Assembly: GCF_001433995.1 (NCBI RefSeq)
Contig: NZ_AZCX01000003.1
Location: 124,001-188,000 of the forward strand
Source: Secundilactobacillus kimchicus JCM 15530
Lineage (GTDB): Bacteria > Bacillota > Bacilli > Lactobacillales > Lactobacillaceae
DNA length: 64,000 nt
Direction: 5' to 3'
Of this stretch, positions 52,735 through 61,917 are shown one piece after another (position 1 is the first letter of the stretch; every line of letters begins with the position of its first letter). The notes beneath the pieces were generated by a model. The model did no database searches, was not told the DNA's origin, and was given only the letters and a program-made list of their open reading frames with translations. The translations under genes were made by a program, and so were the position numbers.

Positions 52735-52912
52735 GTGTGGAATAAGGCGGTTAGACTGCGGAGCGTAAGACAGAAGACCAAAGAATCCCGGGCTTGGATT
52801 CTTGGGGCTTTTGGCTTACGCAGTAGCGGTCTGCCTTGTGGAACACGTTTAGAGTGTGGAACAGCGCAGCTAGAGTGCGCCACAAGGTGGTTAGACCGCA
52901 GCTCATCATCGA
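52735..52912. repeat. Structured intergenic repeat element
   Basis: GCGTAAG…AAAGAATCC and GGATTCTT…CTTACGC form a long near-palindrome (about 52758-52822). Around it GAGTGTGGAA occurs twice and GAGTGCGCCA once, and GCGGTTAGACTGCGG recurs near 52889 as GTGGTTAGACCGCAG. It resembles extragenic repeats of lactobacilli. Reading frames through it look accidental. The rest of 52913-53057 holds only the terminator at 52937. Confidence 0.65.
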
Positions 52913-52936
52913 GGAACTTGGAAAATTTCAGTGTCA

Positions 52937-52989
52937 ACACAAACACATCCGATTCTGGCAGGCTCGTCAAAATCGGATGTTTTTGTGTG
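52937..52989. terminator. Strong hairpin, terminator
   Basis: ACACAAA.ACATCCGATT and AATCGGATGT.TTTGTGT pair across 17 bases, with T's on the right. Confidence 0.8.
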
Positions 52990-53057
52990 ATGCGGCCGGA
53001 ATCCGAGTTTTGCTACTAATCGCAGTAAACTCATGCACAGCCCTTTCATTGAGTTCA

Positions 53058-53325
53058 CTAACTGTAATGATAGCGACACGCATATATCCGGATAGTATCA
53101 GTCACACCGTCAATATCATATATCAAACGGTGTTCTTGCGTAATACGTCGTGACCACAAACCCGATAGGTCGTGTTTCAACGGTTCAGGCTTTCCGATAC
53201 CAGTATATGGGTCACCTCGTTCTATATCTTTTAACAGCTTATGAATCTGGCGAACATTGCGCTTATCTCCTAGGTTATACCTACAAATAATCGTCCCACG
53301 CTTTAGTCGTCCACGCCTTAATCAT
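53058..53325 (-). pseudogene. yoeB: YoeB-type toxin gene, frameshifted
   Basis: ATG 53325 overlaps the antitoxin stop, and the frame reads MIKAWTTKAWDDYL then stops at TAG (53281-53283). A shift of one base there opens a frame of about 74 codons through IGKPEPLKHDLSG, WSRRITQEHRLIYD and IYACRYHYS. These contain the Glu, Arg and His-Tyr residues expected of YoeB mRNA interferases. Removing one A (TTGTAGG to TTGTGG) restores a full-length toxin. The gene appears inactive unless the base is an error. Confidence 0.85.
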
Positions 53326-53584
53326 CTGGTAAATCCTTTAAATCGTGGACTTGCGCTTTACCATTCGTGAATTCCGCTTGTCCTTCACGAATCTGTGCCA
53401 CTAATGCCTGGTTACTCAAAATATAGAGTGTCTCTTGCATCGCATCATAATCTTTCTTACCCATCACCACTACTGTGTCATCGGCATCCTTAGTCGTTAC
53501 AATTAAGCTCTCTGAATCGTCATTGACTTGCCGCATATAACTACGTAGCTTTTGACGAAATTCACTGTCTGAGATTGCATTCAC
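53318..53584 (-). CDS. yefM: YefM-type antitoxin
   Basis: GTG 53584 follows GGAGGTGG. The 88 residues match the Phd/YefM family: NAISDSEFRQKLRSYMRQVNDDSESLIVTTKD, VVVMGKKDYDAMQETLYILSN, and an acidic tail ending DLPDD. It should bind the operon promoter and neutralise YoeB. It is intact while the toxin gene is broken. Confidence 0.88.
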   Translation of the reverse strand: MNAISDSEFRQKLRSYMRQVNDDSESLIVTTKDADDTVVVMGKKDYDAMQETLYILSNQALVAQIREGQAEFTNGKAQVHDLKDLPDD

Positions 53585-53676
53585 CGATAACCACCTCCAA
53601 AGTGCAATATCTATTGGTGTCATCTTAACTTTTATTATTTACGGAACAATGCCGTAATCGCAATGTTTTTAGCTTC

Positions 53677-54603
53677 TTACTGATTCATGACGAGGTCGTC
53701 AATTTGCTTGAAAAAGGCGTCGCCGTGGACACCAGTCACCAGCGTAATCGGTCGGCCAGTCGGCGTTAAGAAGGTCCGACCAGCGCCCGGTCCCTCGGTC
53801 AAAACGTCACCCGTGACCTGCTTAGTCGTCACGAGCTCTGGATAACGGCTCACCATCGTGGTTAAAACGTCCCACAAATAATAGATGGAGTTGGCTTCAA
53901 ATGAATGAACCAACGAATAACCTTGACCAATGAGGTCAAAGGCTGGAAAGCGCCGAAGACTCGCCCAGTGTTGGCGTAACTCACGGGTGAGCGGCACCTG
54001 ATCCGTGCTTTCAAGGCCGACCATTACAATATCGAGGGAAGAATCCCAGACCGTCTTAACGGCTTCTGGATCCCAATAAGCATTCCATTCCATGGTGCCA
54101 TCTTGTTCTGGTTCTGCCACGTTTCCTTGGTCGTTCATGGTACCACCCATCCAGTATAGGCGATCAATTTTAGTCACAATTGTTGGGTCATCATCTAATG
54201 CGCGTGCTAGGTCGGTCAAAGGTCCCGTCATGACCAGTGTCACAGGTTCATCAGCCGCTAATACCTTTTCACGCAAATCATCGTGAGCTGCTAGCGGGGC
54301 TTGTGGCGTCTTGGGATCGCCATGCTCGTTTAAAATTGGAAAATCATCAAACGAGAACGCGCTTAACCGCCACTCCTTAGGAAATTGATGAACCGGCCGT
54401 GAATCAGACTGGGCGACTTCCAACCCCTGATCCGCTCCAAACAAGTCGATGATCTTTCGTGACGCCGACACAGCCGGCTCAACGTAAGAGTCAGCCCCGA
54501 CCGCTCCGACACCAATCAGTTTGACATCCGGCATCCGTAGCAATAACAGTAAAGAGACCAAATCATCAACGTTGCCATCGTGATTAAGATAGATTTTTTT
54601 CAT
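53677..54603 (-). CDS. Inosine-uridine nucleoside hydrolase family, variant active site
   Basis: The 308 residues follow the nucleoside hydrolase fold, with VTLVMTGPLTDLARAL and EWNAYWDPEAV. The N-terminal DxDxxxDD motif reads NHDGNVDD, so the first Asp is Asn while the later D-D pair stays. It should split ribonucleosides to base and ribose, but the changed residue makes activity uncertain. CGGAGG precedes the ATG. Confidence 0.8.
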   Translation of the reverse strand: MKKIYLNHDGNVDDLVSLLLLLRMPDVKLIGVGAVGADSYVEPAVSASRKIIDLFGADQGLEVAQSDSRPVHQFPKEWRLSAFSFDDFPILNEHGDPKTPQAPLAAHDDLREKVLAADEPVTLVMTGPLTDLARALDDDPTIVTKIDRLYWMGGTMNDQGNVAEPEQDGTMEWNAYWDPEAVKTVWDSSLDIVMVGLESTDQVPLTRELRQHWASLRRFPAFDLIGQGYSLVHSFEANSIYYLWDVLTTMVSRYPELVTTKQVTGDVLTEGPGAGRTFLTPTGRPITLVTGVHGDAFFKQIDDLVMNQ

Positions 54604-54719
54604 AGAGAACCTCCGACCATTTAATGGTTGTATTGTACCAAAAGTTCGGATATTTATAAAATTAAAATTGAATTATTAATCTTAAAAAGACATTGATAAG
54701 TAAAACCCGAATTTAATCT

Positions 54720-54752
54720 AAAAAAGCACTCATTCAACTTGCAATGAGTGCT
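54720..54752 (-). terminator. Terminator of the osmoprotectant/oxidoreductase operon
   Basis: AGCACTCATT and AATGAGTGCT form a ten-pair stem. T's follow on the minus strand. Confidence 0.9.
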
Positions 54753-54759
54753 AGAACCA

Positions 54760-55716
54760 CTATAAACCTGTCATAACGACAACTTTTCCAAAGGACTGTC
54801 GACTGGCCAAATACTCGTGAGCAAGTCTGGTTTCTTCAAGCGAAAAGACCTTCTCAGGCGCAACATCAATGTGGTGAGCCGTCACAAAATCCAGCATTTC
54901 TTGAAACTTTCCCGATGTGACGTCACCCGAACTAAACCCGGTCACATACGTATCGTTTGGCATATCCGTTATGGGATCAAACTCTGGTAGCGTCCACTGG
55001 TTGCCCAATTCTCCGGTCATATTGACAATGCCATAGGGGCTGAGGTGTTGCATTGAATCGCGTAACGTCAGCGGGCCAACTAATTCCACAATTTTATCGA
55101 ATTTTTCATCAACCGGGATCTCGGCCGCCACGACCAGCGCCCCATCAAATCCAGCCTGAATCAGTTGCGCCCGTTTTTCTGGAGAACGGGTCGTCCCGAC
55201 GACTTCATTATGCCGATTGAGCGCCCTGATTAACTTCAAACTGGCTAATCCGACTCCACTCGTTGCCGCGCGAACTAAAATCCGATCGTCGGGTTTTACC
55301 TGGAGACCTTTAACAATGCCATAAGCCGTGTAATAGGTTTCCGGAACGGCCGCTAATTCTTCCCATGATAGGGACGTTTCCACGGGGAAAATGTGCTGAT
55401 TGGGTAAAAGGGCATACTCGGCATAGCCACCATCAAAGGCTCGGCCCATTTCGCCCATAATTGCCGCCACCGGCTGGCCAACCTGAAACCGCGTTGGGTC
55501 AGACGTCTCAGCAACTTCACCAACCGCTTCAATCCCTAAAATTCGAGGAAATTTTACTGACGGGGATTTCCCTTCACGCGTAAAGATTTCAGAGTGATTA
55601 ATGCCGAATCCTTTCACCTTAACTAGGCTCCAACCCGGCTTAACCTTGGGTGTCGGGACTTCTCGATACTGCAACACTTCAGGGCTCCCCGGCTGTGATA
55701 CAACGATGGCTTTCAT
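54760..55716 (-). CDS. MDR family quinone oxidoreductase-like protein
   Basis: The 318 residues lack zinc ligands. The GroES part has GINHSEIFTREG and LGIEAVGEV, and the Rossmann part has VRAATSGVGLASLKLI. It likely reduces quinones or enones with NADPH. AGGAGGGTG precedes the ATG. It lies 14 bases behind the osmoprotectant transporter gene, so it shares that transcript. Confidence 0.85.
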   Translation of the reverse strand: MKAIVVSQPGSPEVLQYREVPTPKVKPGWSLVKVKGFGINHSEIFTREGKSPSVKFPRILGIEAVGEVAETSDPTRFQVGQPVAAIMGEMGRAFDGGYAEYALLPNQHIFPVETSLSWEELAAVPETYYTAYGIVKGLQVKPDDRILVRAATSGVGLASLKLIRALNRHNEVVGTTRSPEKRAQLIQAGFDGALVVAAEIPVDEKFDKIVELVGPLTLRDSMQHLSPYGIVNMTGELGNQWTLPEFDPITDMPNDTYVTGFSSGDVTSGKFQEMLDFVTAHHIDVAPEKVFSLEETRLAHEYLASRQSFGKVVVMTGL

Positions 55717-55730
55717 CTTAATTCACCCTC

Positions 55731-57263
55731 CTAATTAACTAACCCGTGTGCTTTCAAATAAGCGTGCGCAACCGTCGCCGCTTTTCGGTGCTTAACCGTC
55801 ACTTGGTAGTTCATCTCCTGCATGTCAGCGTTTGAAATTTTACCAGCCAGTTTATTTAACGCTGTCACAACTTCGGGCCGCTGCTTCGCGAAGTTGGCTA
55901 ACATTAATGGTGCGCCTTGATATGGTGGGAAAAAGGACTTTGAATCCGTTAGTGTCACCAAGTGGTACCGCCGAATTTGTGGATCAGTGGTATAGGCGTC
56001 TGTCACGTCCACGCGCTTATCCGCCAGGGCCTCATAGCGCAGTGCCGGTTCCATGGTCCGAACACTCCGTAAGTTAAAATGATAGGCCTGCTTGAGTCCA
56101 GGATAACCGTCTGCTTGCTGATAAAAATCTGGATCAAACGCCCCGTCTAATTGACCGGCAACCCGCGCTAAATCTGCGACTGTCTTTAAATGATATTTGG
56201 CCGCTGTCGCTGACCGAACGGCTAAAGCATACGTATTTTGATACTTCATTGGCTTGAGATACGTCATTTTGAACTGTTGCTGGAGGTCGTGCTTAGCATC
56301 TTGGTAGGCCGTTTCTGGGTCGTGGCTGACCCCCGAACTCGTCTTGACTAGTGATTGCAAAACCGTCCCGGTGAATTCGGGATAAATATCAACTTGTTTG
56401 CTAGTCACCGCCTTGAACAAAAAACTAGTGCCGCCAAAGTTGGGTTTTAAATTAACCGTAATCGCTGGGTCCTGTTGCTCGATTAGATCCTTATACATAT
56501 TAATCAAAATTTCGGGTTCCCCACCCATTTTACCCGCGATTGTGACTGTTTCGTGGGGCTTAGCCAACAGTTGCCGGCCAAGACCAACGCCTGCACCTAA
56601 AACGGCCACGACTAACACGCCGATTCCCAGTTTTTTAAAGGAAACGTTTGCCAAAACTTTAATCAATAAACTGGCCAGTAAGGCTAAGACGGCTGAAAGT
56701 ACCGCACCAACAACGAGAGCGGCGTTATTATTGGTCTGAATCCCTAGTAAAATATAGGTCCCTAACCCGCCGCCACCAATCAGAGCCGCTAAGGTCGCGG
56801 TTCCAATAACCAGAACCGTCGCAATCCGGATCCCGGATAAGATCATTGGCATGGCCAGGGGAATTTCGATTCGAAACAGCTTAAAACGCCGACTAACACC
56901 CAGTGCATCGGCCGCTTCCATTAACACGGGATCGATGTTCGTCAATCCCGCATACGTGTTTTGAAACACTGGCATAATCGCATACAGAACTAACGCAATG
57001 ACGGCGGGGACCGTCCCAATCCCGACAAACGGAATCAAGATTCCCAGAACCGCTAGGCTGGGGATTGTCTGAATCACCCCGGCAACCTGCAAAATCACCT
57101 CACCGATTCGCTGGTGGTTAACGAGTGCAATGGCGAGTGGAACGCCAATCAGAATGGTAATAATCATCGCAATCAGCGAAATTTCCACGTGCTGCCAAAG
57201 TGCTTGAAGAATTTCATTGCCATTCTTAGCCAAGTAAGTACTTAACTCATTGATCGTGATCAC
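55731..57263 (-). CDS. Glycine betaine/carnitine/choline ABC transporter, permease–binding protein fusion
   Basis: GTG 57263, just behind GGAGAGGA, is my choice, though the spacing is short. The ~510 residues begin with a five- or six-helix permease (ALADALGVSRRFKLFRIEIPLAMPMILSGIRIATV is its EAA loop, as EAADALG…). From about residue 240 comes an OpuAC-type binding domain (GKMGGEPEIL, DIYPEFTGT). The fusion is common in lactic acid bacteria. It imports osmoprotectants. It overlaps the ATPase gene upstream. Confidence 0.88.
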   Translation of the reverse strand: MITINELSTYLAKNGNEILQALWQHVEISLIAMIITILIGVPLAIALVNHQRIGEVILQVAGVIQTIPSLAVLGILIPFVGIGTVPAVIALVLYAIMPVFQNTYAGLTNIDPVLMEAADALGVSRRFKLFRIEIPLAMPMILSGIRIATVLVIGTATLAALIGGGGLGTYILLGIQTNNNAALVVGAVLSAVLALLASLLIKVLANVSFKKLGIGVLVVAVLGAGVGLGRQLLAKPHETVTIAGKMGGEPEILINMYKDLIEQQDPAITVNLKPNFGGTSFLFKAVTSKQVDIYPEFTGTVLQSLVKTSSGVSHDPETAYQDAKHDLQQQFKMTYLKPMKYQNTYALAVRSATAAKYHLKTVADLARVAGQLDGAFDPDFYQQADGYPGLKQAYHFNLRSVRTMEPALRYEALADKRVDVTDAYTTDPQIRRYHLVTLTDSKSFFPPYQGAPLMLANFAKQRPEVVTALNKLAGKISNADMQEMNYQVTVKHRKAATVAHAYLKAHGLVN

Positions 57264-58194
57264 TCTCCTCTCCAAGCCGCGCAACATAGTTGAGCAAATC
57301 GTGAATGGTCAAAACGCGACCGTCAACTTCGATTAGCTGATCAGCACGTCGTTCAAGCATACCGGCCCACTCGAATACCGTTTGACTATTCCGAACCTTT
57401 AAGGGGGTTTCCCCCGGTTGTTTCTCACGACCAAGACCCGCTACTAGGACCTGTTTCAGTAACCGGTCGCCAGAACTCTCAGCATCAAAAAACTGACGCA
57501 CCACTTCGTTAGCCGGATTAGCCATCACTTCATTGGGCGGCCCGACCTGTTGCAAAGCGCCGTGGTAAACGACACCAACCCGATCAGCCAGCAACGTCGC
57601 TTCATGCATGTCGTGGGTCACAAAAACAATTGTAGCGTCAATTTCACGATGCAGCTCAATCATAATCTGTTGTAGCTGCCGCCGGGAAACGGGATCAAGA
57701 GCGCTAAAGGGTTCGTCCATTAATATGAGCTTTGGCTTAGCCGCCAGCGACCGAACGATGCCCACCCGCTGTGCTTCGCCCCCGGATAGCTCACTTGGCA
57801 TCCGCTGTAAAAACGTCTTCGGTGGTAATCCAACCTTGGCCATCAGTGCTGAAATTCGGTCTTCCTTGGCCTTTTTGTCCCAGCCCAAGGCATCCAACTG
57901 GACAGCTGCATTTTGAGCCACCGTCAAGTTGGGAAACAACGCCCCGGTTTGCAGCACGTAGCCAATGTGTCGGCGTAACTGTCGTAAATCGGTTTTGGCC
58001 ACGTCTTCACCATCAACCTTAACGGTCCCACTTGTGGGTACGACCAGCTGATTGATTGTTTTAAGAAGGGTTGTTTTCCCACTTCCTGACGGCCCAACTA
58101 ACACAAATAACTCACCATCGTTAATGGTGAGCGTTAGATTCTTCAACGCATTTTGATCATCATACTTTTTGCCAATGTTTTCAAATTCAATCAC
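57247..58194 (-). CDS. Osmoprotectant ABC transporter ATP-binding protein
   Basis: GTG 58194 follows TGAGGTGA. In 315 residues, Walker A is GPSGSGKTT, signature LSGGEAQR and Walker B LILMDEPFSALD. A short CBS-like remnant follows the ATPase. It energises the fused permease and binding protein encoded next, as in OpuC/OpuF systems. Confidence 0.9.
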   Translation of the reverse strand: MIEFENIGKKYDDQNALKNLTLTINDGELFVLVGPSGSGKTTLLKTINQLVVPTSGTVKVDGEDVAKTDLRQLRRHIGYVLQTGALFPNLTVAQNAAVQLDALGWDKKAKEDRISALMAKVGLPPKTFLQRMPSELSGGEAQRVGIVRSLAAKPKLILMDEPFSALDPVSRRQLQQIMIELHREIDATIVFVTHDMHEATLLADRVGVVYHGALQQVGPPNEVMANPANEVVRQFFDAESSGDRLLKQVLVAGLGREKQPGETPLKVRNSQTVFEWAGMLERRADQLIEVDGRVLTIHDLLNYVARLGEESDHDQ

Positions 58195-58351
58195 GGTCGT
58201 TCACCTCAGCTTCTTTTTCCATACTAAATAAACGATCAATTGGGCGCAACCAAAAAGATGAAATTCGTGTCATTATTTTAGTCCTGGCGTATATTTAAGG
58301 TAACTTTTACACCATCACATCAAGCTAGGAACACAGAAAGGTGGAAGTAAC

Positions 58352-59218
58352 ATGACAATCACAGTCACTGGCGCAAGTGGCCATTTAGGCCATCGCGTCA
58401 TCAAAGCACTGCTCAAATTGACGATCGATGATAACATCCGAGCTGGGGTCCACAATCCCGAAAAGCTGGCGGCCTTTCAAAAGCTGGGCGTTCAAGCGGT
58501 CCAACTCGATTATTTCAATAACGCTTCCATGGACTTAGCCTTTAACGGGACCGATGTTTTAGTCTACATTCCCAGCAAAACCTATAACGTTTTAAAGCGC
58601 GTTGCTGAACTAGAAAGCGTCTTGACCGCCGCTAAAAAAGCGGCTGTTAGCCAGATCATTTTCGTGAGCTTTTTTGCGGATCAAGAGACTAATCCGTTCA
58701 CGATGTCGCCGTTTTACGGGTATGCGCCTCGCCGATTGGCCGGTTTTGGGATTCCTTATGCCGTGGTTAAAAACAGCCTGTTCGCTGACCCACTTGTTCC
58801 CTATCTCCCAGAATTAATCGAGCGCCAAGCCCTCATTTACCCGGTTGACGACCAAAAACTAGCATTCATTACACAAACCGATAGTGCCGAAGCCATCGCG
58901 CAACTCGCCGTCAAGCCAGAACTGCGTGGCCACGGTGAAACGTACCTACTGTCGCAAGAAGAAGCGTTCGATATGCCAACCTTAGGGGCCCTGATGACCG
59001 ATGTCACCGGCCACCCCATCGGTTATCAGCCAGTTTCAACAAAGGCCTTTGCTGATATCTATCGATCTGAAGGTGACGGTGACGAATTGAGCAGTATGTA
59101 TCGAGCCGGCGAAATGGGCCTAATGGCGGCCACGTCAAAGGACTTTCAAAAATTAACCGGCCATGCTCCGGAAACTATGGCGGCTTTTTTGAAACGCAGC
59201 TATCAACCGGAGAATTAA
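58352..59218 (+). CDS. NmrA/QorB-like NAD(P)-binding protein
   Basis: The 288-residue protein has the Rossmann motif TGASGHLGHRV, then VYIPSKTYN and an NmrA-like middle (FGIPYAVVKNSLFADPLVPYL). It resembles quinone oxidoreductase 2 and redox-sensing NmrA proteins. GAAAGGTGG precedes the ATG. Substrate unknown. Confidence 0.82.
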   Translation: MTITVTGASGHLGHRVIKALLKLTIDDNIRAGVHNPEKLAAFQKLGVQAVQLDYFNNASMDLAFNGTDVLVYIPSKTYNVLKRVAELESVLTAAKKAAVSQIIFVSFFADQETNPFTMSPFYGYAPRRLAGFGIPYAVVKNSLFADPLVPYLPELIERQALIYPVDDQKLAFITQTDSAEAIAQLAVKPELRGHGETYLLSQEEAFDMPTLGALMTDVTGHPIGYQPVSTKAFADIYRSEGDGDELSSMYRAGEMGLMAATSKDFQKLTGHAPETMAAFLKRSYQPEN

Positions 59219-59260
59219 TATTGCCCGGGAAATACCATTTTAGTAACGGAGGCAACACCC

Positions 59261-59935
59261 ATGCAAATTCATACCCAATCTAAGTACGATTACCTCTTAC
59301 CGGCCGCACTACTTGCCGCCGCAGCCGGTGGGCTTGATGCCTACACCTACCTTGAACACGGTGAAGTGTTTGCGGGGCTTCAAACGGGGAACTTAATTCT
59401 TCTTGGAACTCACCTAGGACAAGGGCAATCGGCCACTCGATACCTCATTTCAATCATGATGTTTATGGTTGGCACCCTCATTGTTCGACTCTTACAGCAT
59501 CGTTATCCAAGCGACGCTAATCTCAGTCGGTCCACAATCGTGATCTTCTACGAAATCTTACTAATCGGCCTCAGTGGAGGGCTATCTGCTCACGTCTCCG
59601 ACATTGTCACAACTGGTTTACTGTCGATGGCAGCCGCCGGTCAACTTCAGGAATTTCGGCGGCTAAACGGCGGTCCCTTTACCTCCCTGATGATGACGGG
59701 AAATATCCGGACCCTGGCAGAGAGCCTTTACGATGCCGCTTTTAAGCACGACCATCAGGCTAGCGTTAAAGGTCTCGCCACGTTAACAATCATTATTAGT
59801 TTTGTACTGGGAGCCGGTTTCAACGGTGTCATGGTCACGTATTGGGGTGACACAACCATTTGGATTTCCGCCATAATTTTATTCATCACTTGGCTGAGTA
59901 GCCACGTTTATCGCATTATCCCATCGTCGCACTAA
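59261..59935 (+). CDS. YoaK family (DUF1275) membrane protein
   Basis: In this 224-residue protein with six helices, AAGGLDAYTYLEHGEVFAGLQTGNLILLG and GGPFTSLMMTGNIR are the family marks. Function is unknown. It lies 42 bases after the NmrA-like gene, with GGAGG before the ATG, and a terminator follows. Confidence 0.85.
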   Translation: MQIHTQSKYDYLLPAALLAAAAGGLDAYTYLEHGEVFAGLQTGNLILLGTHLGQGQSATRYLISIMMFMVGTLIVRLLQHRYPSDANLSRSTIVIFYEILLIGLSGGLSAHVSDIVTTGLLSMAAAGQLQEFRRLNGGPFTSLMMTGNIRTLAESLYDAAFKHDHQASVKGLATLTIIISFVLGAGFNGVMVTYWGDTTIWISAIILFITWLSSHVYRIIPSSH

Positions 59936-59962
59936 CTGGTGATAACTTAGACCAACCCAAAT

Positions 59963-59997
59963 AGAGCCACTGACGCAACAAGCATCAGTGGCTTTTG
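59963..59997. terminator. Terminator between convergent genes
   Basis: GCCACTGACGC and GCATCAGTGGC pair around AACAA, then TTTTG. Confidence 0.85.
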
Positions 59998-60010
59998 TGA
60001 TCGACTGGGT

Positions 60011-61810
60011 TTACCTTGAACGCTTTGACCGTGCCCTCAGCGCCGCTAAAATGGTCACGGTGTCCACCACTTCTTGTAGTAACGCACCAACAATGGTTGG
60101 AATGACACCCGTACTCGCAATGAGCATCAACCCCGTACAGATGCCGACGCCAATCAACACGGATTGACGGGCCACCTTCATCGTATCCCTTGAAATTTCA
60201 ACTGCGGCAACGACCCGACTGAGATCATCCTTTAAAATAACCGCATCCGCTGACTCACTCGCAGCGGTCGCCCCGTGGGCCCCCATAGCCAAACCAACAT
60301 CCGCCGTGACCAAGGAGGGCGCATCATTGACGCCATCGCCCACCATTGCGACAGGCCGCTTTTCCCGTGGCAACTGCTTGAGCACCGCAATCTTTTCAGC
60401 GGGGAGGCACTCTGCGTAGACGTCATCAATACCAACAGACTGGGCAATTTTCTCAGCAATCGGCCGCCGGTCACCTGAAATCATCATTAGGTGATCAACG
60501 CCAAGCTGATGCAAGCCAGTCACAGTCGTTGCTGCCTCTGGCCGCAACTGATCTGAAAAAGTGATGCAGCCCAAGTAGCGGCTATCTGCGGAGACGTACA
60601 CGGCCGTAGTCGACTGCTGCTCGATGGGTGCCGACGTGACAAAATCAGCCTTTCCCACCTTCACCACTTCTCCTGCTACCGTGGCGCTAACCCCACCACC
60701 CGTTACTTCCGCAACGTTAGTCGCCGCAGGTAAGTCCGCCGGTGCCACTTCAACTAATGAGCGGGCCAGTACATGATTGGAATGTTGTTCACACGCGGCA
60801 GCCAACTTAATTAGCGCCGCCTGTGACACGCCAGCTACCGGTAAAACTTCCGCAACTGTCAAATTCCCCTGCGTAATCGTCCCCGTTTTATCAAACGCCA
60901 TTGTTTTAACCTTCGCCAGTTTTTCCAACGTCGTTCCCGTTTTGACAATGATCCCGCTCTGACTAGCTCGACTCATACCAGCCACTAATGCGATGGGTGC
61001 TGCTAATATTAAGGGACACGGTGACGCCACGACTAAAACTTCTGCAAACCGTTCAGGAGTCCCTGACACGGCCCAAGCAATGCCAGCAATCACGTAAGCT
61101 ACCAAGGTGAAAGGGACGGCGTAACGGTCGGCCATTCGGACAAAGTGCGCCGGTTGGGCTTCGGCTTGCTTGACCAACCGAATAATGTTTTGATACTGAC
61201 TGTCCTCAGCCAATTGGTCAGCCACCATCGTCACGGTATTATCGCCATTGACGGCCCCCGACATTAGCGGGCTCCCCGCCGTTATTTCGACTAGCCGAGA
61301 TTCACCCGTTAGCGACGATTCATCAACCATCGCTTGACCGGCCACGACCGTGCCATCGACTGGCACTACCTCACCGGGTTTAACCAGTAACCGATCCCCA
61401 ACGGCCACTGATTCGACCGCAACATCATGGATCTGATCTTCAATCACAACGTGGGCAATCTGGGGGGACTTTTCCAACAACGCCTGGAGGTCTGTGTTGG
61501 CCTTGTGAGCGGCATAATCTTCCAAGGCATCACCACCAGTTAACATGAGTAAAACAATAAGGGCCGCCCAGTACTCACCGATTGCCAGCGTGGCCACTAC
61601 CGCTGTAATAGCCAGTAAATCCACGCCGAACTTACCTGACCGTAACGTTTTAACCATGTCCACCAGCATGAGGCAAGCAATCAGCGAACCAAGCGCCGTG
61701 ACCACGATTTGAGCGACGCCGCTTTGTCGAAATAGAAATTGCAAAATCAGGGCTACAGCGCCCACTGTTAAAACACCCCATAACCGTTTATAGTTACTGA
61801 ATTTTAACAT
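60011..61810 (-). CDS. Heavy-metal P1B-type ATPase with SPC motif
   Basis: ATG 61810 follows AAAGGTGG; the longer frame begins inside that site. The ~599 residues have six to eight helices and no N-terminal metal domain. The membrane motif is S263-P264-C265 (ASPCPLILAAP). The P-type marks are LTGES, FDKTGTIT, MISGD and VGDGVNDAPSL. SPC is typical of the P1B-4 class (Co, Zn, Fe or Cd export). It is transcribed alone. Confidence 0.88.
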   Translation of the reverse strand: MLKFSNYKRLWGVLTVGAVALILQFLFRQSGVAQIVVTALGSLIACLMLVDMVKTLRSGKFGVDLLAITAVVATLAIGEYWAALIVLLMLTGGDALEDYAAHKANTDLQALLEKSPQIAHVVIEDQIHDVAVESVAVGDRLLVKPGEVVPVDGTVVAGQAMVDESSLTGESRLVEITAGSPLMSGAVNGDNTVTMVADQLAEDSQYQNIIRLVKQAEAQPAHFVRMADRYAVPFTLVAYVIAGIAWAVSGTPERFAEVLVVASPCPLILAAPIALVAGMSRASQSGIIVKTGTTLEKLAKVKTMAFDKTGTITQGNLTVAEVLPVAGVSQAALIKLAAACEQHSNHVLARSLVEVAPADLPAATNVAEVTGGGVSATVAGEVVKVGKADFVTSAPIEQQSTTAVYVSADSRYLGCITFSDQLRPEAATTVTGLHQLGVDHLMMISGDRRPIAEKIAQSVGIDDVYAECLPAEKIAVLKQLPREKRPVAMVGDGVNDAPSLVTADVGLAMGAHGATAASESADAVILKDDLSRVVAAVEISRDTMKVARQSVLIGVGICTGLMLIASTGVIPTIVGALLQEVVDTVTILAALRARSKRSR

Positions 61811-61901
61811 CGTCGTCCCACCTTTCGTGCTCATTACTTCACTTTAATGATACCGAAAAAATCCCACAAATGGTATTTAAATGCGTCATCTGTGGGACTG
61901 A

Positions 61902-61917
61902 TGTTTCACGTGAAACT
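61902..61917. promoter_or_regulatory. Second parS-like site
   Basis: TGTTTCACGTGAAACT differs from the perfect parS palindrome at only the last base. It lies in the gap before the two-component genes. The rest of 61811-62378 is AT-rich. I see no firm gene in it; a 30-codon frame at 61993 lacks a ribosome site. Confidence 0.8.

Noticed and set aside
52735-53153. Two plus-strand frames of about 100 residues
   Set aside because: They lie over the structured repeat, a terminator hairpin and the reverse strand of the YoeB gene.
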